Made by a program: the position numbers and the translations under genes | Source of the DNA: Polymorphum gilvum SL003B-26A1 | GTDB lineage: Bacteria > Pseudomonadota > Alphaproteobacteria > Rhizobiales > Stappiaceae | Direction: 5' to 3' | DNA: 64,000 nt | Assembly: GCF_000192745.1 (NCBI RefSeq) | Contig: NC_015259.1 | Coordinates: 372,001-436,000 of the forward strand | Notes under the pieces: generated by a model | Seen by the model: only the letters and a program-made list of their open reading frames with translations | What the model was told of the DNA's origin: nothing | Database searches by the model: none | Shown: positions 19,910 through 27,273 of the stretch, one piece after another | Layout: each line of letters starts with the position of its first letter | How positions within the stretch are numbered: position 1 is the first letter of the stretch

Positions 19910-20296
19910 ATGGCCAAATCCTTGTCCGTTGATCTGCGCCGCCGTGTTGTCGAAGCCGTAGAAGCCGGTGCGTCGCGCCGAGCTGCGGCGGCTCGGTTCG
20001 GGGTTGGCGTGTCGTCGGCGATCCGGTGGGTCGAGCGCGCGCGGACGCGCGGGCACGTCGAAGCCGACAAGCGGGGCGGCAATCATCGCTCTCACCGGAT
20101 CGACGCGCACCGCGGCCTGATCCTGGAATGGATCGATCAGACGCCGGATCTGACCTTGGCGGAGATCGCCGAGCGGCTGGATGCGGCCGTGGCCTATCGT
20201 CCGACGCCGAGCATCGTCTGCCGGTTCTTCCAGCGTCACGGCGTGACGCGGAAAAAAAGACTGCGCACGCCGCCGAGCAAGCGCGTGCCGACGTAG
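19910..20296 (+). CDS. IS630 transposase, N-terminal frame (orfA)
   Basis: This 128-residue frame gives the helix-turn-helix part of an IS630 transposase: [29 protein letters not shown] followed by a second winged HTH ([10 protein letters not shown]). It begins with an ATG just after a GAAGGAGG ribosome site. Near its end the codons CGG AAA AAA AGA run over A7 (20252-20258). A -1 slip there joins it to the catalytic frame, as in many IS630 elements with split frames. Confidence 0.85.
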   Translation: MAKSLSVDLRRRVVEAVEAGASRRAAAARFGVGVSSAIRWVERARTRGHVEADKRGGNHRSHRIDAHRGLILEWIDQTPDLTLAEIAERLDAAVAYRPTPSIVCRFFQRHGVTRKKRLRTPPSKRVPT

Positions 20297-20859
20297 CCCG
20301 GCGCCGCCTCGCCTGGTTCGAGAGGCAGCCCGATCTCGACCCGGAGCGACTGGTGTTCATCGACGAGTGCGGGACCTCGACCAAGATGGCCCGGATGTAT
20401 GGCCGTGCGGCCCGCGGCGAGCGGTGCCGGGCGCCGGTTCCCCACGGTCACTGGAAGACGACCACCTTCGTCGGAGCCCTCCGCCTGTCCGGCATGACCG
20501 CGCCGATGACCCTGGACGGTGCCATGAGCGGCGCCGCCTTCCTCGCCTATGTCGACCAGGTCCTGGTCCCGACCCTGCGGCCCGGCGACATCGTGGTGAT
20601 GGACAACCTGCCGGCCCACAAGCCGCCGGCGATCCGCGCGGCGATCGAGCGAGCAGGCGCGGAACTCTGCTTCCTGCCGCCCTACAGTCCGGACTTCAAC
20701 CCGATCGAAATGGCCTTCTCGAAGGTCAAGGCTCTCCTGAAGAAGACGGCCGCGCGGACCGTCACCAGCCTCTGGGACGCCATCCGTGACGCCATCGACG
20801 CCGTCACCACGGACGATTGCCGAGGATTCTTCACCGCTGCCGGGTATGAACCAGAATGA
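20257..20859 (+). CDS. IS630 transposase, C-terminal DDE catalytic frame (orfB)
   Basis: Read from the -1 position after A7 (codon 20257), this frame gives [20 protein letters not shown] and then the DDE_3 domain. Catalytic acidic residues lie in [21 protein letters not shown] and [13 protein letters not shown] fused OrfAB product would be about 316 residues, normal for the family. No separate start is needed if frameshifting occurs. Its TGA stop (20857-20859) overlaps an ATG at 20856 that opens the downstream sulfotransferase frame. Confidence 0.85.
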   Translation, partial: KTAHAAEQARADVARRRLAWFERQPDLDPERLVFIDECGTSTKMARMYGRAARGERCRAPVPHGHWKTTTFVGALRLSGMTAPMTLDGAMSGAAFLAYVDQVLVPTLRPGDIVVMDNLPAHKPPAIRAAIERAGAELCFLPPYSPDFNPIEMAFSKVKALLKKTAARTVTSLWDAIRDAIDAVTTDDCRGFFTAAGYEPE

Positions 20860-21617
20860 TGGGAATCTGCTCTAGAATAATCCGCGAAAACAGCTTCGTG
20901 AATCCGGACATCGGGCCGATCAACGAGATTGCCGATATTGATATTTTTGTCATCTCTCCGCCCAAGTGCGCAACCACGTCGATCCAGCGCGGCTTCGAGC
21001 GGCTCGGGCACAAGGTCCTGCACGCCCACAACGACCTGACCACGCACGACGCCTTCGCGAACGGCGCTATCCTGCGCCGCCACGGCGTCGGCCTGCTCAG
21101 GCTGATCGAGGCCCGCCAGGCCACGTCGAGGCGGCCGGCGTTTTTCTTCTGCGGCTATCGGGAGGTGGTCGCATGGTATCTGAGCCTGGCCGGCCAGTTC
21201 GGATTGCCGATGACCGACGATCTGACGGTGGACGTACCGTCCGCTCTCGACCTCAAGATGCCCTGGAAGAACTATTCCTTCGAGGAGCCGCGGCGCATCC
21301 TCGAGGCGGCGACGGGACTTGGCATGACCGGCGCCCGCGCCGAAAACGGAGTGTGCATCCAGACGAAGGGGCGGGCGACGCTGGTGTTCTATCGCGCGGA
21401 TCGGACCGACGTCGTCGCGCAATTCATCCGCAGCCGGATCGATCCCGGTTTCGAGAACCGGCGCGAACGGGAAAATGCCGATCCCGCCTATGCCGAGTTC
21501 AGAGCGCGCTTCCGGCTGCCGGAGCCCGTCCTGCGCCGGTTCTATTCGGACCCGGTGCATGCGTTCTTCTACAAGGCCGAGGAAACGGAGACGCTTGTCG
21601 CAACCTATGCGGCCTGA
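20856..21617 (+). CDS. Sulfotransferase-like protein, 5' end replaced by the IS insertion
   Basis: The frame contains a PAPS-type P-loop [20 protein letters not shown] (5'-phosphosulfate binding) and [18 protein letters not shown] (3'-phosphate motif), so it is a sulfotransferase-superfamily protein. The first six codons (MMGICS) come from the IS right end. Removing the IS and one TA gives a natural frame from ATG 19773 with about 262 residues. In the present allele the ATG at 20856 overlaps the transposase stop, which could couple its translation. The substrate is unknown. tRNA-Arg lies 46 bp downstream. Confidence 0.7.
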   Translation: MMGICSRIIRENSFVNPDIGPINEIADIDIFVISPPKCATTSIQRGFERLGHKVLHAHNDLTTHDAFANGAILRRHGVGLLRLIEARQATSRRPAFFFCGYREVVAWYLSLAGQFGLPMTDDLTVDVPSALDLKMPWKNYSFEEPRRILEAATGLGMTGARAENGVCIQTKGRATLVFYRADRTDVVAQFIRSRIDPGFENRRERENADPAYAEFRARFRLPEPVLRRFYSDPVHAFFYKAEETETLVATYAA

Positions 21618-21663
21618 TGGCCGGGGGTGCGCCACCCTTTGCGGCAGCGCAACACGTAGGAAG

Positions 21664-21740
21664 TGGCGACCCCGACAGGATTCGAACCTGTGACCCTCAG
21701 ATTAGGAATCTGATGCTCTATCCTGCTGAGCTACGGGGCC
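21664..21740 (-). tRNA. tRNA-Arg(CCT)
   Basis: On the minus strand the acceptor is GGCCCCG/CGGGGTC, the D arm GCTC/GAGC, the anticodon stem TCAGA/TCTGA around loop TTCCTAA (anticodon CCT, reads AGG), and the T arm ACAGG/CCTGT around TTCGAAT. The CCA end is encoded (21666-21664). Such tRNA genes are common integration sites, and the AT-rich IS islet lies directly beside its 3' end. Confidence 0.95.
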
Positions 21741-21855
21741 CCGCGACAGCGCATAGCATGAAATTTTCGCGGGTGCGAGCCTTGCGGGCGATGTATCCGG
21801 GCCAGAGCGGTCGATGGCCGCAATTGCGCCGCAGAAACGCGTACTGTGCGACAGG

Positions 21856-22692
21856 ATGAACGCACTGAGCCTCTTCCCTCGCCGGTCCTTCGTGCGGTGC
21901 CCGCCGCTGCCCCGTTGTGCGCAGCGGATTGGGCGTGGGACGGCCTGTGCTCTCGCCGCGCTGCTGCCATCGGTGCCTGCCGGCGCGCAGGCGCCAATTC
22001 CGCAGGCCTGCTTTGCGCAGGACGTGCAGCCCGAGGCGGTGGAGATCGTCGCCGGCGAGCCGTTCGGCGCGGTGCTCCTGGCCGACGGGCGCAGGCTGCG
22101 GCTGGCCGAGATCCGGCTCGCGGACGAGGTCGGCATGGCGGTCGAGGGCAGGGCGTTGATCGTCGTCACCGGAGCGCAGGACCGCTGGGGGCAGCTGCCG
22201 GCACATGTGCTCGCACAGGGCCCGCACGGAGCCGTCTGGCTGCAGGCGGATCTGCTGGAGCGCGGCCTTGCCGTGGTCGACCCGGAGACTGGCGGCCTGT
22301 CCTGCCTGCAGCCGCTGCTGGCCGCAGAGGACGCGGCCCGCCATCGGGACGTCGGGCTTTGGCGGGTTGCACCGGTCCTGCGCGCCGACCAGCCGGACCT
22401 GCTGCTGGCCCGCACCGGGCATTTCGCCGTTGTCGAAGGACGCATTCATTCCCTTGGAAAAACCCGCAGATATCGCTATCTGAACTTTGGCCGTCATTGG
22501 GCATCGGATTTCACGGCTACCGTCGATACGCGGGTCGAAGCGGACCTGACGGCTCGGGGATTGGCGCTTGACGACCTGAATGGTGCACGGGTGCGGATCC
22601 GGGGCGTTGTTCAGGCGCAGGACGGACCCCATATCGAGTTGACACATCCGGCGCAGCTCGAACGGCTGCCGATGGAGCAGATTGCGCAGTGA
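21856..22692 (+). CDS. Exported SNase-like (thermonuclease-fold) protein
   Basis: I chose the ATG at 21856 (AGG just upstream), giving 278 residues. The N-terminus has basic residues and then TACALAALLPSVPAGAQA, a likely signal peptide. The middle (VEIVAGEPFGAVLLADGRRLRLAEIR, then a DRWGQLPAHVLA-like segment) resembles the OB-fold SNase/thermonuclease domain, where the family motif is DRYGR. Here the key residues are not all conserved, so nuclease activity is doubtful. The C-terminal part (VEGRIHSLGKTRRYRYLNFG) looks like a second OB-type domain often found after it. The stop overlaps the GTG alternative start of the M48 gene. Confidence 0.65.
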   Translation: MNALSLFPRRSFVRCPPLPRCAQRIGRGTACALAALLPSVPAGAQAPIPQACFAQDVQPEAVEIVAGEPFGAVLLADGRRLRLAEIRLADEVGMAVEGRALIVVTGAQDRWGQLPAHVLAQGPHGAVWLQADLLERGLAVVDPETGGLSCLQPLLAAEDAARHRDVGLWRVAPVLRADQPDLLLARTGHFAVVEGRIHSLGKTRRYRYLNFGRHWASDFTATVDTRVEADLTARGLALDDLNGARVRIRGVVQAQDGPHIELTHPAQLERLPMEQIAQ

Positions 22693-22736
22693 GCCTGATT
22701 TCGGTTTCTCCCCGCTTGGCGCCCTTGGAGACGCGC

Positions 22737-24197
22737 ATGCCGTGCGTGTTGCGTCGGACGCGCCGCATCGCGGTCGTCGCCGTTGCCTTCGCGCTGTTGA
22801 GTGGCTGTCAGCTCCTCGGATCCAAGTCGCCGTCCGTCGGCGTCGTCACGCCAGGCACGCTGCGTCCGGGCCTTGCGGCTGACATCGGTGCGCGCGAGCA
22901 TCCCCGCGTGGTCGCGACCTACGGCGGCGTCTACGAGAATCCGGGTGCCGAGCGGGCCATTGCGCGCGTCGTCGGCCGGCTGGTGGAGGCGTCCGAGGAT
23001 CCGTCCCAGAGCTACAAGATCACGATCCTGAATTCCCCGGCTGTAAACGCTTTCGCGCTTCCGGGTGGCTATCTCTACGTAACGCGCGGCCTGCTCGCTC
23101 TCGCCAATGACACCTCCGAAGTGGCAGCGGTGCTGGCGCATGAAATGGCCCACGTAACCGCCAACCACGCCATTGAGCGCCAGCAGAAGGCGGAAGCGAC
23201 CGAACTCGCCAACCGGGTCGTGAGCAATGTCGTTCGCGACCCGGACCGCATCCGCCAGGCGATGATCTCCACGCAGCTGTCCTTCGCCCGGTTCTCTCAA
23301 GTACAGGAACTGCAGGCCGACCTCGTCGGCGTGAAGACCCTGTCGAAGGCCGGTTTCGATCCCTTCGCCGCGGCCCGGTTCCTCAACTCCATGGCGGCCT
23401 TTGCCGCCTTCCAGAGCGCCCGCAACGACGGTTCCAGCGCGCCGGATTTCCTGTCCTCGCATCCGACCACGCCCGAACGGGTCAACCTGGCGGTGCAGGC
23501 CGCCCGGCAGGTGGGCGCTCCCGGCGTCGGCGAGCGCGACCGCAGCGCCTATCTCGCCAATATCGACGGCATGCTCTACGGCGACGATCCGCTCGAGGGC
23601 TTCGTGCGCGGACGCGATTTCCTGCACAAGGCGCTCGGCATCGGCTTCACCGTGCCGGAAGGATACGTGCTCGAGAACTCGTCGGAAGCCGTGCTTGCGA
23701 GCAACGGCTCGGGTACGGCGATGCGCTTCGATGGAGCGGACCTGACCAACTACGACAAGCTCGGCGACTACATGACCGCGGGCTGGATCAACGGTCTGAT
23801 CCCGGACAGCGTGCGCGAGACGACCATCAACGGCCTGGCCGCCGTGGTCGGCTCGGCGATCACGCAGGGCTGGTCTTTCCGTATCGCGGTGGTGCGGATC
23901 GGACGCAACGGCTATCGCTTCATTTTCGCCAGCCGGGATCCGAACCCCGCCTTCACGCGCGACTACGAGCGCACCATCGAAAGCTTCCGCCAACTGACGC
24001 CGACCGAGCGCGCCCGACTGCAGTCTCTGCGCATCAAGATCGTCCAGACCCAGCCGGGCGACACGCCGCGCCGTCTGGCGATCGGCATGAGCGGCGTCGA
24101 ACCGTCGCGGCGGCTGGAATTCTTCTCGATCTTGAACGGGTTCTCTGCCGACGAGGAAATTCCTGCCGGTACGTCGGTTAAGCTGGTCATCGACTGA
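22737..24197 (+). CDS. M48-family metalloprotease, predicted lipoprotein
   Basis: The ATG at 22737 has TTGGAG 6-8 bp upstream and gives a 24-residue lipoprotein signal ending ALLSGC; an in-frame GTG at 22689 would overlap the previous stop. The zinc site is VLAHEMAHV (His135, Glu136, His139), with the third ligand in ELQADLVGVK. A long C-terminal region follows, ending in a LysM-like PGDTPRRLAIGM segment. The layout resembles YfgC/BepA-type envelope proteases that help assemble or clear outer-membrane proteins. The role is inferred from family. Confidence 0.88.
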   Translation: MPCVLRRTRRIAVVAVAFALLSGCQLLGSKSPSVGVVTPGTLRPGLAADIGAREHPRVVATYGGVYENPGAERAIARVVGRLVEASEDPSQSYKITILNSPAVNAFALPGGYLYVTRGLLALANDTSEVAAVLAHEMAHVTANHAIERQQKAEATELANRVVSNVVRDPDRIRQAMISTQLSFARFSQVQELQADLVGVKTLSKAGFDPFAAARFLNSMAAFAAFQSARNDGSSAPDFLSSHPTTPERVNLAVQAARQVGAPGVGERDRSAYLANIDGMLYGDDPLEGFVRGRDFLHKALGIGFTVPEGYVLENSSEAVLASNGSGTAMRFDGADLTNYDKLGDYMTAGWINGLIPDSVRETTINGLAAVVGSAITQGWSFRIAVVRIGRNGYRFIFASRDPNPAFTRDYERTIESFRQLTPTERARLQSLRIKIVQTQPGDTPRRLAIGMSGVEPSRRLEFFSILNGFSADEEIPAGTSVKLVID

Positions 24198-24254
24198 CGC
24201 CCGCTTGCCAAGCTCGCGAGCGACCGGAGCCTCTCCTGCTCACGGGCCGTCGGC

Positions 24255-25124
24255 TCAGCGGGTGAGAGCGAGCCGATCCGGCTGGGCCTTCAGCAGGGCT
24301 TCTCGAAGCTTTTCCAGGGCGCGGTTCTCGATCTGGCGAACCCGTTCCTTGGAAATGCCCATCTTAGCCCCCAGCGCCTCAAGGGTTGCTCCCTCCTCGG
24401 TGAGGCGGCGTTCGCTTACGATCTTGCGCTCGCGTTCGGTCAGGACGTTCATGGCCGACCTCAGCCAGCGGCGCTGGCGTTCCGAATCGATGTTCTCGGA
24501 AACGGTCTCGTCCGGAAGGGGCGCGTCGGAGATGAGGAAGTCCTGCCGGTCGGCGCTCGAGCCGTCGGAATCGATGATTGGCGCGTTGAGAGATGTGTCC
24601 GGTCCGGACAGGCGGGCGTTCATCAGGTCGACGTCAGCGGTTTTCACGCCGATCGCCTCGGCGATCTGCCGGTGCAGTTCGGTTTCGGGGAGGTCGACCC
24701 GGTTGCTGGACAGCTTGGCCCGCAGCCGGCGCAGGTTGAAGAACAGCGCCTTCTGGGTGGAGGAGGTGCCGCCGCGAACGATCGACCAGTTGCGCAGGAT
24801 GTAGTCCTGGATCGAGGCGCGGATCCACCAGGTCGCGTAAGTGGAAAAGCGAACCTCCCGCTCCGGCTCGAACCGGGCCGCCGCTTCCAGCAGGCCGACA
24901 TGGCCTTCCTGGATCAGGTCGTTCATCGGCAGGCCGAAATTCCGGAACCGGGAGGCGACGGCGATGACGAGCCGCATGTGGGCAAGCGACAGGCGTTCGA
25001 GGGCGGCGACATCCTTGTCCTGCCGCCACCTGGTTGCGAGTTCGAGTTCCTCCTCGCGCGTCAGGTAGGGGGCGTTCATCGCCGCCTTGACCAACTGCCG
25101 CCGGGTGCTCATCGAAGTCGTCAT
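24255..25124 (-). CDS. rpoH: RNA polymerase sigma-32 factor (heat-shock type)
   Basis: The 289-residue group 3 sigma factor has region 2 (NDLIQEGHVGLLEAAARFEP, then FSTYATWWIRASIQDYILRNW) and a region 4 HTH (TEEGATLEALGAKMGISKERVRQIE). SSTQKALFFNLRRLRAKL corresponds to the RpoH box, which marks sigma-32 proteins. Many rhizobial relatives have two rpoH copies; from this window I cannot say which paralogue this is. It lies downstream of carD, with a strong terminator between. Confidence 0.92.
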   Translation of the reverse strand: MTTSMSTRRQLVKAAMNAPYLTREEELELATRWRQDKDVAALERLSLAHMRLVIAVASRFRNFGLPMNDLIQEGHVGLLEAAARFEPEREVRFSTYATWWIRASIQDYILRNWSIVRGGTSSTQKALFFNLRRLRAKLSSNRVDLPETELHRQIAEAIGVKTADVDLMNARLSGPDTSLNAPIIDSDGSSADRQDFLISDAPLPDETVSENIDSERQRRWLRSAMNVLTERERKIVSERRLTEEGATLEALGAKMGISKERVRQIENRALEKLREALLKAQPDRLALTR

Positions 25125-25284
25125 GGTGGCATCGCTCCACTATCGCTCTGGCCTGATACCGCTTTGGCTATGGTACGCAATCCGTCCGATGGCGGATCAG
25201 AGCCGGTGCCGCATCGTAGGCCCTTCGCGCGCCGCGACGGAACACATGCGCGTGAACGTGCGTCATGAACTGCTGGCACGAAAC

Positions 25285-25314
25285 GGAAAAAGCCCGGCAG
25301 CGACCTGCCGGGCT
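25285..25314 (-). terminator. Rho-independent terminator after carD
   Basis: On the minus strand AGCCCGGCAG, loop GTCG and CTGCCGGGCT (25314-25291) form a perfect 10-bp GC-rich stem followed directly by TTTTTCC (25290-25284). It lies 50 bp past the carD stop and insulates rpoH, which starts at 25124. Confidence 0.85.
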
Positions 25315-25364
25315 TCGATTCTTCCTGCGCCGATCCGACGCGAACGGATGCCGCCGCCTGGGTT

Positions 25365-25943
25365 TCAGGCGGCTTCTTCCTGCTCGCCCTCGTCGTCGCC
25401 CGCTTCGGCGTCCTTAGCGCGGTTCGGCGTCCTGGCGAGGTTCTGCTCGATCTGCTTGACCGCTTCGGTCTCCGAGCACTTGTTGACTGCGGCAATTTCA
25501 CGCGCCATCCGGTCGAGGGCGGCCTCGTAGAGCTGGCGTTCGGAATAGGATTGCTCGGGCTGCGTGTCGGAGCGGTACAGGTCGCGGACGACTTCCGAAA
25601 TCGAGATCAGGTCGCCGGAGTTGATCTTGGCCTCGTATTCCTGCGCCCGCCGGCTCCACATCGTGCGCTTGATGCGCGGACGACCACGCACGGTCTCGAG
25701 CGCTTTCTTGACCGTCGGCGCATCGGCGAGCTTGCGCATGCCGACTGTGGCGATCTTCGCGACGGGGACGCGCAGCGTCATCTTGTCCTTCTCGAAGCTG
25801 ATGACCAGCAGTTCCAGGGAATGTCCCGCGACGCTCTGCTCCTCGATCGCGGTGATCTGTCCGACGCCGTGAGAGGGGTAAACGATATGTTCGCCGGTCT
25901 TGAAACCTTGACGCTGCGCGGCCTTCTTTGTGATCGTTGCCAT
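25365..25943 (-). CDS. CarD-family transcriptional regulator
   Basis: The ATG at 25943 gives 192 residues beginning MATITKKAAQRQGFKTGEHI, a normal CarD/CdnL-type start; longer in-frame starts lack family similarity. The N-terminal RNA polymerase interaction (Tudor-like) domain is GEHIVYPSHGVGQITAIE onward, and the C-terminal helical DNA-binding domain includes VRGRPRIKRTMWSRRAQEYE. The tail is acidic (EAGDDEGEQEEAA). CarD binds RNA polymerase beta and stabilises open complexes, especially at rRNA promoters. Confidence 0.93.
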   Translation of the reverse strand: MATITKKAAQRQGFKTGEHIVYPSHGVGQITAIEEQSVAGHSLELLVISFEKDKMTLRVPVAKIATVGMRKLADAPTVKKALETVRGRPRIKRTMWSRRAQEYEAKINSGDLISISEVVRDLYRSDTQPEQSYSERQLYEAALDRMAREIAAVNKCSETEAVKQIEQNLARTPNRAKDAEAGDDEGEQEEAA

Positions 25944-26086
25944 ACGCTTCGTAACTCCTGCGCAGTTGCGGGTCCGGATGGACCGCTTGGCGGCGCCGGG
26001 CGGCGACGCCTTGTTCCTGTTGAGACTCACATGCTGCTTCCGGCGGCCCGACAGAGCGCCGATCGATGCCATGCGTCTATGGATGG

Positions 26087-26173
26087 TCAGTCGCCGAAGG
26101 TCACTTGCAGAGCCATGTCAATCGGGCGGAGCGCAAAGGACTCACGCACAATCCAGCTTCGGACTGCGGCCAT
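26087..26173 (-). CDS. Possible 28-residue leader ORF before carD
   Basis: The minus-strand ATG at 26173 follows GGAGG with 7 bp spacing (a T7 run), an ideal ribosome site, and encodes MAAVRSWIVRESFALRPIDM plus 8 more residues to a TGA at 26087. The GGAGG is the 3' arm of the preceding hairpin. I recognise no family, and such a short ORF can arise by chance. Confidence 0.25.
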   Translation of the reverse strand: MAAVRSWIVRESFALRPIDMALQVTFGD

Positions 26174-26194
26174 AAAAAAACCTCCATTGGGAGG
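26174..26194 (-). terminator. Hairpin plus T7 between fdxA and carD
   Basis: CCTCC (26194-26190), CAAT and GGAGG (26185-26181) are followed by seven T. The stem is only 5 bp but GC-rich, so it may be a weak terminator for fdxA or a structure masking the GGAGG of the short ORF at 26173. Confidence 0.4.
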
Positions 26195-26345
26195 GGGTGA
26201 ACCGAAGGAAACGACGACTACTTTTTTAAGATAGCATAAAAACTAAAAAAACCAAAGCACAAAGAAACCGCCGCCGGGCACAGGCACCGGCCGGCGCGAA
26301 TGCTCCGAGGGTACAGACGAGCGTTCCGTACAGGTCAGTCCGGCC

Positions 26346-26684
26346 TCATTTCCCGTCCGGTCCGTTCGGCGAGAAGTACTGTTCAAACTTGCCTGCCTTG
26401 CCGTCGAACTCCGCCGCCTCGGGCAGGGGATCCTTCTTGACCGTGATGTTCGGCCATTTTGCGGCATACTCGGCGTTGATCTCGATCCACTTCTCCAGGC
26501 CGGGCTCGGTATCGGGGAGAATCGCTTCGGCAGGGCATTCGGGTTCGCATACGCCGCAGTCGATGCATTCGTCCGGATTGATGACGAGCATGTTCTCGCC
26601 TTCGTAGAAGCAGTCGACGGGACAGACTTCGACGCAGTCCGTGTACTTGCACTTGATGCAATTGTCAGTGACGACGTAGGTCAT
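26346..26684 (-). CDS. fdxA: 7Fe ferredoxin (FdxA type)
   Basis: The ATG at 26684 gives 112 residues, [21 protein letters not shown] onward. The first cluster region is [18 protein letters not shown] and the second is [12 protein letters not shown], the 3Fe-4S plus 4Fe-4S arrangement of seven-iron ferredoxins, with the long C-terminal tail usual in alphaproteobacteria. It transfers electrons; the partner is not evident here. The upstream S4 gene ends 169 bp before it. Confidence 0.95.
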   Translation of the reverse strand: MTYVVTDNCIKCKYTDCVEVCPVDCFYEGENMLVINPDECIDCGVCEPECPAEAILPDTEPGLEKWIEINAEYAAKWPNITVKKDPLPEAAEFDGKAGKFEQYFSPNGPDGK

Positions 26685-26853
26685 TGCGATCCTCTTGATG
26701 GCAGCCTTCCGAAGCCGCCGGGAGACCTTGCGGCGTTCTGGGATTTGGCGTCCCGTTCCAACGCCGTTGGGTAGCCCTTTTGACGGTGCGAAGCAAGCAC
26801 GCTCAGGCAGCGCAGGGCCGCGAAACAGGAATGCCTGTTCGGGAAATCGGCCC

Positions 26854-27273
26854 TCAGTAGCCGTTCTTTCCATCCTGCTGTCGAAGGGCGTCCAATTGTC
26901 GCCGTTCCCGCTTGGTCGGCCGTCCCGACCCCTGTTCGCGCTGGCCTTGCGGCAGGTCGCCGGGCACTGGGTTGTCCGGCGGGGGAGGAGACAGGTCCTC
27001 GTACAGGGCCCTGGCCTCGGGAGCAGGCCCGCGCCGGGATCCGAGCGCGGCGATCTTCAGGACCAGGACCTTCCGGTCGAGCGTGATCGTCAGCACATCG
27101 CCGATCCGGACCGCCTTGCTGGCAGAGGCGATCTTCTCCCGGTTGAGCCGGACTTGTCCGGCAAGCGCAAGCTTCTGGGCGAGAGTGCGCGATTTCGCCA
27201 CCCGGGCGAACCAGAGCCATTTGTCGATGCGCTGGGTAGCTTGCCCCGGCGCTGCGGGTGCCGTCCCGGAAAT
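26854..27273 (-). CDS. S4-domain RNA-binding protein (Hsp15/HslR type), apparently with an ATT start
   Basis: The conserved S4 core [20 protein letters not shown] is complete only if translation starts upstream of the GTG at 27201, which falls inside it. No in-frame ATG, GTG or TTG exists between that GTG and well inside the helicase gene. The best candidate is ATT at 27273-27271, overlapping the helicase TAA by one base exactly where TAATG would be expected. With that start the product is about 139 residues. Family members bind ribosomal RNA or recycle stalled 50S subunits. A basic C-terminal tail is present. Confidence 0.7.
   Translation of the reverse strand: MSGTAPAAPGQATQRIDKWLWFARVAKSRTLAQKLALAGQVRLNREKIASASKAVRIGDVLTITLDRKVLVLKIAALGSRRGPAPEARALYEDLSPPPPDNPVPGDLPQGQREQGSGRPTKRERRQLDALRQQDGKNGY

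Larger units (their letters stand above)
19819..20872 (+). mobile_element. IS630-family insertion sequence flanked by TA
   Basis: The element is about 1.05 kb with two overlapping transposase frames. TA dinucleotides flank it at 19817-19818 and 20873-20874, the target duplication expected for IS630. The extreme ends share GAGC (left GAGCG; right, reverse complement, GAGCAG), and an 8-bp GATTCCCA/TGGGAATC pair lies at 19850-19857 and 20860-20867, so the terminal repeats are short and imperfect. Boundaries are supported by the continuous host frame that results when the element and one TA are removed. Confidence 0.82.
25944..26345. other. 402-bp gap between fdxA and carD: AT-rich leader with a hairpin and a possible short ORF
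   Basis: The minus strand reads fdxA stop, a GC-rich stretch, then an AT-rich block (26216-26265) that could hold the carD promoter. A CCTCC-CAAT-GGAGG hairpin with T7 (26194-26174) follows, then a 28-codon ORF and the carD start. I see no clear -35/-10 pair. The hairpin may end fdxA transcripts. Confidence 0.45.
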
